Assembly (NCBI GenBank): GCA_964372415.1
Contig: CAYJQH010000009.1
Coordinates: 1 to 40,237, forward strand
Direction of reading: 5' to 3'
Source of the DNA: JAGORL01 sp964372415
GTDB taxonomy: Bacteria; Patescibacteriota; Patescibacteriia; UBA9934
DNA length: 40,237 nucleotides
The notes below the pieces were generated by a model that saw only the letters and a list, made by a program, of their open reading frames with translations, was not told the origin of the DNA and ran no database searches. Positions within the stretch are counted from its first letter, which is position 1. Every line of letters starts with the position of its first letter. The position numbers were made by a program, and so were the translations under genes. This document shows positions 25,471 to 33,034 of this stretch, piece after piece.

Positions 25471-25877
25471 ATCCCATTTCACGTTTTTTTAGAAGTTTGC
25501 AACATGCCATCCAGGGACTCGCCGATGTGTTTAAAGCTGAGCAAAGCTTTCGTCTACAGGTCGGTATTTCGGTGATTGCGGTTGGCCTTGGCGTACTTTT
25601 TCAACTTGCCTGGTGGGAGTTTATTTTAGTGCTCTTGCTTTGTGGGGCGGTACTCGTCCTTGAGATTGTGAACAGTATTCTAGAACGGCTAGCTGATGCC
25701 GTACATCCAAGGCTAAGCTCAATGGTTCGTGAGGTAAAAGATATGATGGCAGGGGCAGTATTTTTGACCGCGGTGGTTGCTTTGATTATTGGGGTAATCA
25801 TTTTTTACCCGCATTTTCAGGATATTTGGTGTGCTATACTGAATTCTTGTGAGCGCCGAGGGGAGGGGTCGGCGTAG
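25467..25877 (+). CDS. Diacylglycerol/undecaprenol kinase family protein
   Basis: The 136-residue membrane protein has three hydrophobic helices and the DgkA-family core: an N-terminal amphipathic helix with FKAEQSFRLQ, then VLEIVNSILERLADAV, where the conserved Glu/Asn region binds ATP and metal, then REVKDMMAGAV. In Gram-positive-like bacteria this family phosphorylates undecaprenol for the cell-wall lipid carrier cycle; DgkA of E. coli uses diacylglycerol. Which lipid is used here cannot be told. The ybeY-dgkA pair is a common arrangement. The C-terminal tail (CERRGEGSA) is atypical. Confidence 0.88.
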   Translation: MNPISRFFRSLQHAIQGLADVFKAEQSFRLQVGISVIAVGLGVLFQLAWWEFILVLLLCGAVLVLEIVNSILERLADAVHPRLSSMVREVKDMMAGAVFLTAVVALIIGVIIFYPHFQDIWCAILNSCERRGEGSA

Positions 25878-25886
25878 TAAGACGTT

Positions 25887-27149
25887 ATGGCTGATCAGAT
25901 TATTACCGGCCTCGATATCGGCTCCTCAACCATCCGGGTTGCGGTTTGTAAGCTTAGTTCCAAAGAAGAATCAGGAGTTCGCCTGCAGGTTATTGGCGTT
26001 GTCTCATCGCCTTCCATCGGCGTTCATAAAGGTGCAGTTTCTAGCATGGAGGATGTTGTCTCGGCGATTTCTAAAGCGCTTGAGATTGCTGAACGCACAA
26101 CCGGCGTGGCTTTGAATTCTGCCTGGGTCGGGATTGCCGGGCAAAGTATCTTGGTTCAGGAAAGTCGGGGAGTAATTGGTGTTTTGCGCCCCCATGGCGA
26201 AATTAGGGAGGATGATGTGGAACGAGCTATGGAAGCCGCTCGCACCGTGGCCACACCCTCTAATTATGAGATTTTGCATGTTATTCCAAAGAGTTTTACG
26301 GTCGATGGCCAACGGGGCATTAAAGACCCGGTGGGCATGAATGGCATTCGACTCGAAGTTGACGCAGTCATAATCGAGGCCCTTTCTTCCCACATAAAGA
26401 ATCTAACCAAAAGCGTGTACAGAACCGGGTTGGACATTGATGACGTTGTTTATTCACCGTTGGCTACCTCGGAAGCCGTAGTGACGCAACGGCAAAAAGA
26501 ACTTGGAGTTTGTGTGGCCAACATTGGAGCCGCTACTACCACTTTGGCGGTTTTTGAGGAGGGTGATTTATTGCACACCGCGGTCATTCCACTTGGCGGT
26601 GATCATGTTACAAGCGATATTGCCATAGGCCTTAGAACCTCTATTGAGGTGGCAGAGAAGGTTAAATTGACCCACGGCCACGTGGTGCCCGACGCTATAG
26701 ATAGAAAGCAGCAATTTACCTTGCGCGACTTTGGAGCCGAGAGTGATGACGTGGTAAAGGAACGTTTTGTGGCAGAAATCATTGAGGCTCGGATGGAAGA
26801 GATTTTTGAAGCGATTGATACCGAGCTTAGAAACATTGATCGGTCGGGTATGTTGCCTGTGGGCTGTGTTTTTACTGGAGGAACATTAAAACTTGAGGGA
26901 TCTATTGACGTGGCCAAGCGGGTTTTGCGGCTGCCCTGTTCTTTGGGCGTTCCCATTAATGTTGCGAGTGTTCTTGACGAGGCTCATGACCCATCATTCG
27001 CCACAGCTATTGGACTTGCGGCCTGGGGGCAAGGTATTCAAGAAATGCACGGCAAAGGTTTTAATTTTGGAAAGTTTTTCAATAAATTTAGGAGCGTCGA
27101 TAAGGTAACTGATCGAGTCAGGCAGTGGTTTAAATCACTTATCCCTTAG
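25887..27149 (+). CDS. ftsA: Cell division protein FtsA
   Basis: FtsA is the actin-like membrane tether of the FtsZ ring. The 420-residue protein has the nucleotide-binding PHOSPHATE-1 loop ITGLDIGSSTIRVAVC at the start, the 1C subdomain including GVIGVLRPHGEIREDDVERA, CVANIGAATTTLAVFEEGDL as PHOSPHATE-2, VFTGGTLKLEG near residue 330, and a C-terminal amphipathic tail (VTDRVRQWFKSLIP) suited to membrane binding. It starts 9 nt after the kinase gene and precedes ftsZ, the usual order. Confidence 0.95.
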   Translation: MADQIITGLDIGSSTIRVAVCKLSSKEESGVRLQVIGVVSSPSIGVHKGAVSSMEDVVSAISKALEIAERTTGVALNSAWVGIAGQSILVQESRGVIGVLRPHGEIREDDVERAMEAARTVATPSNYEILHVIPKSFTVDGQRGIKDPVGMNGIRLEVDAVIIEALSSHIKNLTKSVYRTGLDIDDVVYSPLATSEAVVTQRQKELGVCVANIGAATTTLAVFEEGDLLHTAVIPLGGDHVTSDIAIGLRTSIEVAEKVKLTHGHVVPDAIDRKQQFTLRDFGAESDDVVKERFVAEIIEARMEEIFEAIDTELRNIDRSGMLPVGCVFTGGTLKLEGSIDVAKRVLRLPCSLGVPINVASVLDEAHDPSFATAIGLAAWGQGIQEMHGKGFNFGKFFNKFRSVDKVTDRVRQWFKSLIP

Positions 27150-27365
27150 GCTGGCTACTAGAACTAGCTACTGGCCACTAATAACTAGCCACTAGCCAGC
27201 CACTAGCTACTATAAATTAGCCGGAAATAAACAATCACAAAACTTGAAACACTTATTAAATAATCCCTTGACTAGTAGCTGCAGCCAGCAGCTGGCCAGT
27301 GTCTTGTGGCTAATCCCCAGTGACTGGCTAGTAGCCAGTGGCTAGTTTTTAATAGCTGGGTATTA
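27150..27365. repeat. Iterated CTAG-rich palindromic repeat region between ftsA and ftsZ
   Basis: From the ftsA stop to about 27365 the sequence is built of many variants of words such as GCTACTAG, CTAGCCACTAG and GGCTAGTAGCCAGTGGCTAG. The left part (27150-27225) is roughly the reverse complement of the right part (27270-27350), with a less repetitive AT-rich centre, so the whole could fold into a long imperfect hairpin. No gene is seen. A poor promoter (TTGACG at 27379, TAGGCT at 27402) lies further on, ahead of ftsZ. Confidence 0.7.
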
Positions 27366-27482
27366 TCCCCGCTTCCTGTTGACGCTCTTTTGGTATGTAG
27401 ATAGGCTTGATGTACAAAAGTTGTTCGTGTGTCGGTGTTATCGAATACAAGAAGTGTTCGGGTTGAATACAACTTTGACCTT

Positions 27483-28733
27483 ATGGCAGAGATCAAACCG
27501 GAAATTGAAACTAGTGCCAAAATAAAAGTCATCGGTGTCGGTGGCGGTGGCGGATCGGCCATTAATCGCATGGTTGAAGAACGCTTGCGTGGTATTGAGT
27601 TTATTGCCGTAAATACGGACGCGCAGGCACTTCACACGAGTTTGGCGCAAACAAAGATTCCGGTCGGAAAAACAGTTACCCGCGGCCTTGGGGCTGGCAT
27701 GAATCCAGAAACCGGCCGCCGAGCGGTCGAAGAAAATGCCAATGAAATTAGAAATGCCCTACAGGGCGCTGACATGGTTTTTTTGACTGCCGGATTAGGT
27801 GGCGGAACCGGTAGCGGCGCCGTTCCAGAAATTGCAAAAATCGCCAAAGAGGCGGGTGCACTTACGGTAGCTGTCGTTACCAAACCTTTTGGCTTTGAGG
27901 GGGCGCAGCGGCGCCGCATTGCCGAGGACGCACACGCTGAACTGGCCCAGCATGTTGATACCATTATCACTATTCCAAACGATCGTGTCTTGCAGATTAT
28001 TGATAAAAAAACGACAATCGCCGAATCCTTTAAAATAATTGATGACGTCCTGCGCCAGGGGGTTCAAGGTATTGCCGAGATGATTACCGTGCCTGGGCAA
28101 ATTAACGTCGATTTCGCTGATGTCAAAGCTATCATGCAGAACGCGGGTTCAGCCCTTATGGGAATTGGCAAGGCAAGCGGCGACAATCGTGCAGTTGAGG
28201 CGGCGAAGCACGCTATTGCAAGCCCACTCCTTGAGATTTCTATTGATGGTGCGAAGGGCATACTTTTCACTGTTGCCGGTTCCTCAAATGTTTCTATGTA
28301 TGAAGTGCAAGAAGCGGCTAAGGTCATTACCGGCGCCGCCGATGATGATGCTAAGGTTATTTTTGGCTTGATTTTTGACGAGTCCTTGGGTGATGAAGTT
28401 CGTATTACTGTAGTCGCCACCGGATTTGATAGCCGCGAACACCGTCGGGCGCCGAGTTTGGGTGGTGAAACTGAGCTTCAGGGTCGCTCTTGGAAACCGA
28501 GCTTGTCGCCACTTAGACCAGAATCAATAACCGCGAGACCGCAACCTGTAACCGTTAGTAGCAACGAGGCCGTCTTTGGTAAGCGGTCAATGAACCCAAG
28601 TTCAGCTTCGGTTCCCGAAGAGCGAGTGACACCTCCCGCACGGGTCGAAGCCTCGGCTCCTGTCACTAGTAAAGACAAAGATGAGGAGGGCGATTTTGGA
28701 ATTCCTGCCTTCATTCGTCGCAAGATGATCTAA
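27483..28733 (+). CDS. ftsZ: Cell division protein FtsZ
   Basis: FtsZ is the tubulin-like GTPase that forms the division ring. The 416-residue protein shows IKVIGVGGGGGSAINRM, NTDAQAL, the tubulin signature GGGTGSGA, PFGFEGAQRR, the T7 region NVDFADV, and the conserved C-terminal peptide FGIPAFIRRKMI that contacts FtsA. The ATG at 27483 is preferred; an in-frame start 18 codons upstream adds a non-conserved stretch. No strong ribosome-binding site is visible for either start. Confidence 0.97.
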   Translation: MAEIKPEIETSAKIKVIGVGGGGGSAINRMVEERLRGIEFIAVNTDAQALHTSLAQTKIPVGKTVTRGLGAGMNPETGRRAVEENANEIRNALQGADMVFLTAGLGGGTGSGAVPEIAKIAKEAGALTVAVVTKPFGFEGAQRRRIAEDAHAELAQHVDTIITIPNDRVLQIIDKKTTIAESFKIIDDVLRQGVQGIAEMITVPGQINVDFADVKAIMQNAGSALMGIGKASGDNRAVEAAKHAIASPLLEISIDGAKGILFTVAGSSNVSMYEVQEAAKVITGAADDDAKVIFGLIFDESLGDEVRITVVATGFDSREHRRAPSLGGETELQGRSWKPSLSPLRPESITARPQPVTVSSNEAVFGKRSMNPSSASVPEERVTPPARVEASAPVTSKDKDEEGDFGIPAFIRRKMI

Positions 28734-28736
28734 AGA

Positions 28737-28850
28737 TCAGTCTAATTTGAGGCTATTTTTGGCGCGGGCAAGAAGTTCTGACGGGTAAATAACCATACGC
28801 TGAAGAATTTTCGCGTTCCCGTAACAACGAAATAGCTCAAATTAGACTGA
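28737..28850 (+). other. Structured intergenic element between ftsZ and nrdR
   Basis: Starting 4 nt after the ftsZ stop, TCAGTCTAATTTGAG-CTATTT (28737-28758) pairs with its reverse complement at 28830-28850, 21 bp broken by one bulged G. Inside, ACGGG (28781-28785) pairs with CCCGT (28818-28822), and AGAAGTTCT is a small palindrome. It ends 8 nt before the nrdR start. There is no T run, so it is not a standard terminator. A leader RNA controlling nrdR or a processing site is possible; I recognise no known riboswitch. Confidence 0.5.
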
Positions 28851-28858
28851 CCTTGGTT

Positions 28859-29323
28859 ATGAGATGTCCTGTTTGCAATGCCAAATCGACAAGCGTTATT
28901 GATTCGCGACTAAATCCGGATGGTATGGCGGTGCGACGACGTCGCGAATGTGATCGTCGAAATTGTAAATTTCGTTTCTCGACTCTTGAAGAGGTCGAGT
29001 TGCTTGATTTGACGGTCGTTAAGCGTAACGGTAGACGCGAACCGTACTCGCGAGAAAAGCTAGCTGCTGGAATTCGTAGATCGCTTGAAAAACGGCCGTA
29101 TACTGACACTCAATTCTGGCACATTATTCATAAAATCGAACGCGATATTCAAAAGGTAAGGGGAGGAGAAATTACCAGCCTTCAGCTCGGAGAAATCGTC
29201 ATGAAGCATCTTAAGGTTTTTGATAAAGTCGCCTATATCCGTTTTGCTTCGGTTTATCGATCATTTGAGGATGTTACGAGTTTTGAAAGGGAACTTAAGA
29301 GTCTCAAGCGAAAGGCTAGGTAA
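28859..29323 (+). CDS. nrdR: Transcriptional repressor NrdR
   Basis: NrdR represses ribonucleotide reductase genes in response to ATP/dATP. The 154-residue protein has a zinc ribbon (MRCPVCNAKSTSVIDSR then RRRRECDRRNCKFRFST) followed by an ATP-cone domain (VVKRNGRREPYSREKLAAGI ... VAYIRFASVYRSFED). The ATG at 28859 gives the canonical MRCPVC beginning; a TTG two codons upstream is less likely. The length is typical. No reductase gene is in the window. Confidence 0.96.
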   Translation: MRCPVCNAKSTSVIDSRLNPDGMAVRRRRECDRRNCKFRFSTLEEVELLDLTVVKRNGRREPYSREKLAAGIRRSLEKRPYTDTQFWHIIHKIERDIQKVRGGEITSLQLGEIVMKHLKVFDKVAYIRFASVYRSFEDVTSFERELKSLKRKAR

Positions 29324-29342
29324 AGTGCTTGTATAATGCTAA

Positions 29343-29468
29343 CCGAGCGTTTAGCTGTTAGCTTTTAGCTAGCAATTAGCGGTTAGCAATTAGTTTATTT
29401 CTGGTCAGTGCTAACAGCTAATCGCTAAATGCTCGCTAATTGCTAAACGCTAACAGCTAATAGCTAGC
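29343..29468. repeat. Iterated TTAGC/GCTAA palindromic repeat region between nrdR and pyk
   Basis: The sequence is a dense set of variants of TTAGCTGTTAGC on the left (29345-29393) and their reverse complements (GCTAACAGCTAATCGCTAA) on the right (29410-29465), around a short unique centre. The whole folds as a long imperfect hairpin. The words differ from those in the ftsA-ftsZ repeat, but the design is the same. Spacing is irregular with no conserved spacers, so it is not a CRISPR. A TATAAT (29332-29337) just upstream may be a -10 box. Confidence 0.7.
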
Positions 29469-29473
29469 TTATT

Positions 29474-30883
29474 ATGGAGGAAGCTCGTACGCGTATTGTC
29501 TGTACTGTTGGTCCGGCCTCGTCATCGGTGGCTGTTTTAAGGCGCATGATGCAATCCGGCATGGATGTGGCGCGTCTTAATTTTTCGCACGGGTCGCACG
29601 CGGAGCATAGTCAGCTATTAAAGGCCGTGCGATCTGCGGCAAAAAAGAGCGGTAAAACAATAGCCGTGCTCCAGGATTTGCAGGGGCCAAAAATTCGCGT
29701 CGGAGATTTACCTAAAGAGGGCATCGCTCTCCATGAGGGTTCGACAGTTATTTTGAACCCACTAGTTAAGGTTTACGATAAGCTTGGTTCAATTCCTGTG
29801 AGTTATGGACGACTACACCACGATGTAGCTCCCGGACAAAGAATTTTTTTGGATGACGGTTACCTTGAGCTAGAAGTACTACGTGTGAGGGGGAGAAACG
29901 TCCATTGCTATGTTAAGACCGGTGGTTTGTTGACTTCGCACAAGGGTATAAATTTACCTGATTCCACGGTTAGCGTTTCATCGTTTACGAACAAAGACCA
30001 CCAGGACTTGTTGTTTGGTCTAGCTCAAGGCGTAGACTGGATTTGTTTGTCGTTCGTTACTAGCCCAGAAGTTTTACACAAAGTAAAAGATATCATTCGT
30101 AAAGAAGCTAGAAGACTTGGCGTGCGTCCGCCGCTTATCATGGCTAAAATTGAACGCCAGGCTGCGCTTTCAAGAATCGATGAAATTATCGAAGCCGCTC
30201 AAGGCATTATGATTGGCCGTGGGGACCTGGGCGTAGAGATTCCTTTTGAAGACGTGCCGATTATTCAAAAAGACATTATTGAGCGTTGTCGTTTGGCTAG
30301 TAAACCTGTGGTCGTGGCTACCCAGATGCTTGAGAGTATGCGAACTAACCCGCGAGCCACTCGGGCTGAGGTATCAGATGTCGCGAATGCCGTGTTTGAC
30401 CACGCTGACGCCGTGATGTTATCTGCAGAATCGGCTACCGGTAAGTACCCGGCGACGACTGTGCAAGCTATGGCTTCGGTTATCCGCGAGGCGGAGTCTT
30501 CAAGATTCGACCACACTTCAGAGGACACCGGACCTATTAACTGCGTGGCGTCGTCACTCGCTCACACGCTTTCGGTTATGGCTAATCGTGGGCTTATTCA
30601 GGCGGTTGGCACCAGTTCTTCGCTCGGCTCAAATTTGGGCTTCTTGAACATGTTCCGCCTGCGGATTCCTATTTTTTTGGCGGTGCCCGATGCTTCTGCT
30701 GCTCGTCAGGCGGTGCTTAATGCGGGTTTTACTCCAGTTATTATTGATGATCACGCGGCAACCTTCGAGTTACGTTTTCGTACAATTCTTAAAAAACATC
30801 TGCGCCTTAAGCACGGCCAAAGAATTGCTCTCGTATTACCTGGTTTACGAGGGGCAGTTTCGTTATCCGTAGTCATGGTGTAA
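29474..30883 (+). CDS. pyk: Pyruvate kinase
   Basis: Pyruvate kinase makes pyruvate and ATP from phosphoenolpyruvate at the end of glycolysis. The 469-residue protein shows RTRIVCTVGPAS, GMDVARLNFSHGSH, LQDLQGPKIRVG, the catalytic signature LIMAKIERQAAL, GIMIGRGDLGVEI, VVVATQMLESM and DVANAVFDHADAVMLSAESA. A C-terminal domain of about 110 residues is present. The ATG lies just beyond the palindromic repeat and no good ribosome-binding site is seen. Confidence 0.97.
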   Translation: MEEARTRIVCTVGPASSSVAVLRRMMQSGMDVARLNFSHGSHAEHSQLLKAVRSAAKKSGKTIAVLQDLQGPKIRVGDLPKEGIALHEGSTVILNPLVKVYDKLGSIPVSYGRLHHDVAPGQRIFLDDGYLELEVLRVRGRNVHCYVKTGGLLTSHKGINLPDSTVSVSSFTNKDHQDLLFGLAQGVDWICLSFVTSPEVLHKVKDIIRKEARRLGVRPPLIMAKIERQAALSRIDEIIEAAQGIMIGRGDLGVEIPFEDVPIIQKDIIERCRLASKPVVVATQMLESMRTNPRATRAEVSDVANAVFDHADAVMLSAESATGKYPATTVQAMASVIREAESSRFDHTSEDTGPINCVASSLAHTLSVMANRGLIQAVGTSSSLGSNLGFLNMFRLRIPIFLAVPDASAARQAVLNAGFTPVIIDDHAATFELRFRTILKKHLRLKHGQRIALVLPGLRGAVSLSVVMV

Positions 30884-30898
30884 TATTGCGTTCTATAT

Positions 30899-31417
30899 AT
30901 GTCTCGTTATCTTCCTTTTGTGCTCGTGTTTGTTTTGGGAGCTGGCTGCGCTTTTGAAAGTTCGGTTGACGTTACAACGCCGGAAACAGAAAACATCACG
31001 ATCGAGGGCGAATCCGAAGTCTCGCTAGAGGGTGACACAATTAGCGAACAAGCGATCGAAGCGCAGGATAATCGAGAGCCAGTTGCGGAAGCTGAAAAAC
31101 CGGCTGAGATCGAAAGCGCCCCAAATGGCAATAGTGATGACCCAGTAAACCCTAAGCTTGTAACACTAAAATCCGGTAATTTCTTCTTTGAACCAGATAC
31201 TATTTTTGCTAAATACGGGCAGACCGTGACCATTAATTTTAGTGAAAATTCTGGTTTCCACACTTTTGTCATCGACGAACTTAATCTCAAACAAACGGTT
31301 TCTACAAGTGGTACCGTCACTTTTGTTGCACCAACTACTCCCGGTCGTTACGAGTTTTATTGCGACGTCGGGTCGCATCGTGACCTTGGCATGAAAGGGA
31401 CCTTGATTGTTGAGTAA
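30899..31417 (+). CDS. Cupredoxin-domain lipoprotein
   Basis: The 172-residue product has a lipoprotein signal with a lipobox ending VLGAGC (Cys17), an acidic low-complexity linker (about residues 20-85), and a plastocyanin-like domain from about 90 to the end. A type-1 copper site is visible: His in GFHTFV, then Cys, His and Met in YCDVGSHRDLGMKG. It would be an exported copper electron carrier or a copper-binding protein. It is 15 nt after pyk and ends at a strong terminator. Its partner is not apparent; the window also holds an lgt-like remnant, so lipidation must rely on a gene elsewhere. Confidence 0.85.
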   Translation: MSRYLPFVLVFVLGAGCAFESSVDVTTPETENITIEGESEVSLEGDTISEQAIEAQDNREPVAEAEKPAEIESAPNGNSDDPVNPKLVTLKSGNFFFEPDTIFAKYGQTVTINFSENSGFHTFVIDELNLKQTVSTSGTVTFVAPTTPGRYEFYCDVGSHRDLGMKGTLIVE

Positions 31418-31447
31418 ATTTACAATCGTACCTTAAAACTTGTATTC

Positions 31448-31476
31448 AAAAAACCCCGAACACATCGGGGTTTTTT
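31448..31476 (+). terminator. Rho-independent terminator after the cupredoxin gene
   Basis: AAAAAACCCCGA (31448-31459) and TCGGGGTTTTTT (31465-31476) form a 12-bp stem with a five-base loop and a T6 end. The 150 nt that follow, up to the M14 gene, hold no recognisable feature. Confidence 0.9.
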
Positions 31477-31627
31477 GGCGGGCCAATCAAGTCTAGTACC
31501 ACCACTTCAGGGGTTTTGTAAGGGGTATTCGAGGATTCTGATGAGGGCGATTTTGAGGCGGATGGGTCGGGGTAGATGAGACAAATGAGACACGACAGAG
31601 GACTATTGTCTTAAAGGGTAATACCGT

Positions 31628-32421
31628 TTAGTTTTTCTCTGATATTAGCTCAAGTAGGGCGCTACGATTAATGTCCCAATCGTTATCGACGTGATTCGTT
31701 AATTCAACGGTAATTGCAGGATTACTTGTAGTCTCTTCGAACCAACGTGTAGCTGTCCCGGCGTAGTCCCATTCATCGAAGTATCCGTACCCCGTTTTCT
31801 GGGCATACCATTTTGCCAATTGAACTGATCCCTCTGTGTATTCTGGAGAAACTATCCCTCCTTGAGAATGGAATGCGATCATCATGTCAGGCTGGCACTC
31901 ATCGACAATATCCTTAACAACTCTACTCTCGCTTTCTGAGAATGGTTCTGGGCCAGCAAAGGACTCCTCGTATTGATGTGGCAGCCAGTCCGTAGTAGCA
32001 AAATTACGATTAACGTTTACCTCATTGGCGTTCAGTTTATCTTCGCGGTAGTAGTAGCCGTCAGGATTGACTATGGGGATGATGACAATTTTCTTTGAAG
32101 AAGCAATGAGTTCGGGTTTATTTAAGATTTTTTGGCGAATTTATGTAGCAAATCGGTTGCCCCTTTTTCGTTGCCGTGTACACCCGCAAAGAGAAGTATG
32201 CAATTTTCACCGCTACCTATTTCATAACCTCGTATCTCCCGACCCTCTTCTGAATATCCGAGCACTTCCTCCCCTATAACCATTTCTAATTGAAGATCAT
32301 CCGCATCCTCCTTATCAAGGGTATTTGAACTCAAGGCTAAGGCGAGTCCGATACCTGTAGCCGCAAGACTCAAAACACTTAGGAGCATCGCTACAGGCAC
32401 ACATACTGAATTACTTGGCAT
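31628..32421 (-). pseudogene. M14-family zinc carboxypeptidase, split by a frameshift at an A6 run
   Basis: Read leftward from ATG 32421, the first frame encodes a signal/anchor helix (AMLLSVLSLAATGIGLALAL) and ILLFAGVHGNEKG with the zinc-binding His and Glu of M14 peptidases, then stops at 32122-32124 after FAKKS. A -1 shift on the A6 run (plus-strand T 32128-32133) continues as ILNKPELIASS, VNPDGYYY, NVNRNFATT and DMMIAFHSQGG with the third zinc His, and ITVEL with the catalytic Glu, to the stop at 31628. All catalytic elements are present, so the break is recent, a sequence error, or bypassed by -1 slippage. Members trim peptidoglycan peptides or similar; the substrate here is unknown. Confidence 0.75.
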
Positions 32422-32655
32422 ACTTGCGACGATATTTTGAGCAAAGATACACTACAGCGAGCATGGTTAAAGTTGCAGTGATGCTTTGGGAGAACAGACG
32501 ATAATCAAGGTCATCCGCCCGCAAGAAGTCAACGAGAAATCTTGAAACGCAGAAAAGGATGATGGAAGCAGCTGTGATCGTTCCGGCCGAGGGCTTTCGA
32601 TATTTACGTATTGCTGCCCCAATCCCCGTACGGATCGTACGAGAACTGTTTTAAC
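32411..32655 (-). pseudogene. C-terminal remnant resembling prolipoprotein diacylglyceryl transferase
   Basis: A minus-strand frame ending at 32411 encodes about 73 residues without any start codon before an in-frame stop upstream. It contains GTITAASIILFCVSRFLVDF, then LRADD, and a final helix ending CSKYRRKYAK. The R-F-L-V-D-F-L-R-x-D-D pattern followed by a membrane helix and basic tail resembles the end of Lgt, which adds diacylglycerol to lipoproteins. Nothing of the N-terminal Lgt region is seen. Its stop overlaps the start of the M14 gene, suggesting both were once one operon. The identification is tentative. Confidence 0.45.
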
Positions 32656-32846
32656 CGGATGCCGCACATTGCGTGCGATCCGATAGGCGAAATACGCCTC
32701 TATAAGGAGATTGAAGCTAGACGTCCCATAGCATAGCTTACAAATAAACCAACGTAAAGCGTTTTTCCTTTGTTCTTAGCCCTTCCTTACCCTTTGCAGC
32801 CTTTGGGAGATATTGAGGGCTTTTAGCTATTTAAAGCCCAATTTCA

Positions 32847-32875
32847 TTGACAAAAGTCACTTTTTGTGCTATAAT
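32847..32875 (+). promoter_or_regulatory. Consensus sigma70 promoter of DGR target gene 2
   Basis: TTGACA (32847-32852), a 17-nt spacer and TATAAT (32870-32875) match the consensus at all twelve positions. A small hairpin (GGGCTTT/AAAGCCC, 32817-32839) precedes it and nothing else is visible from 32656 to 32846. The predicted start near 32882 leaves a leader of about 150 nt with possible stems (GGCGT/ACGCC near 32913-32946; ACGGG/CCCGT near 32977-32999). Confidence 0.88.
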
Positions 32876-33034
32876 GAGATATCGTACATTTGACGTTTTC
32901 ACATATTGAAAATGGCGTTTTGTGGCTATAGTTTGGCCCCAGGACGCCACTCTCAATAACTGTATGGCAGGTTTACGGGGCGCATTTCGCGTTCCCGTGG
33001 GCTAGTCAGAGTGGGCATAAGGAGGCAGGTCATC

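Noticed and set aside
27150..29468. The two iterated repeat regions as CRISPR arrays
   Set aside because: Words are 5-15 nt, irregularly spaced and in both orientations, without constant repeats or unique spacers, and no cas genes are present.
32467..32667. A 66-codon minus-strand frame with an ATG start
   Set aside because: It is out of frame with the membrane-protein-like remnant ending at 32411, which has better hydrophobic and motif structure.
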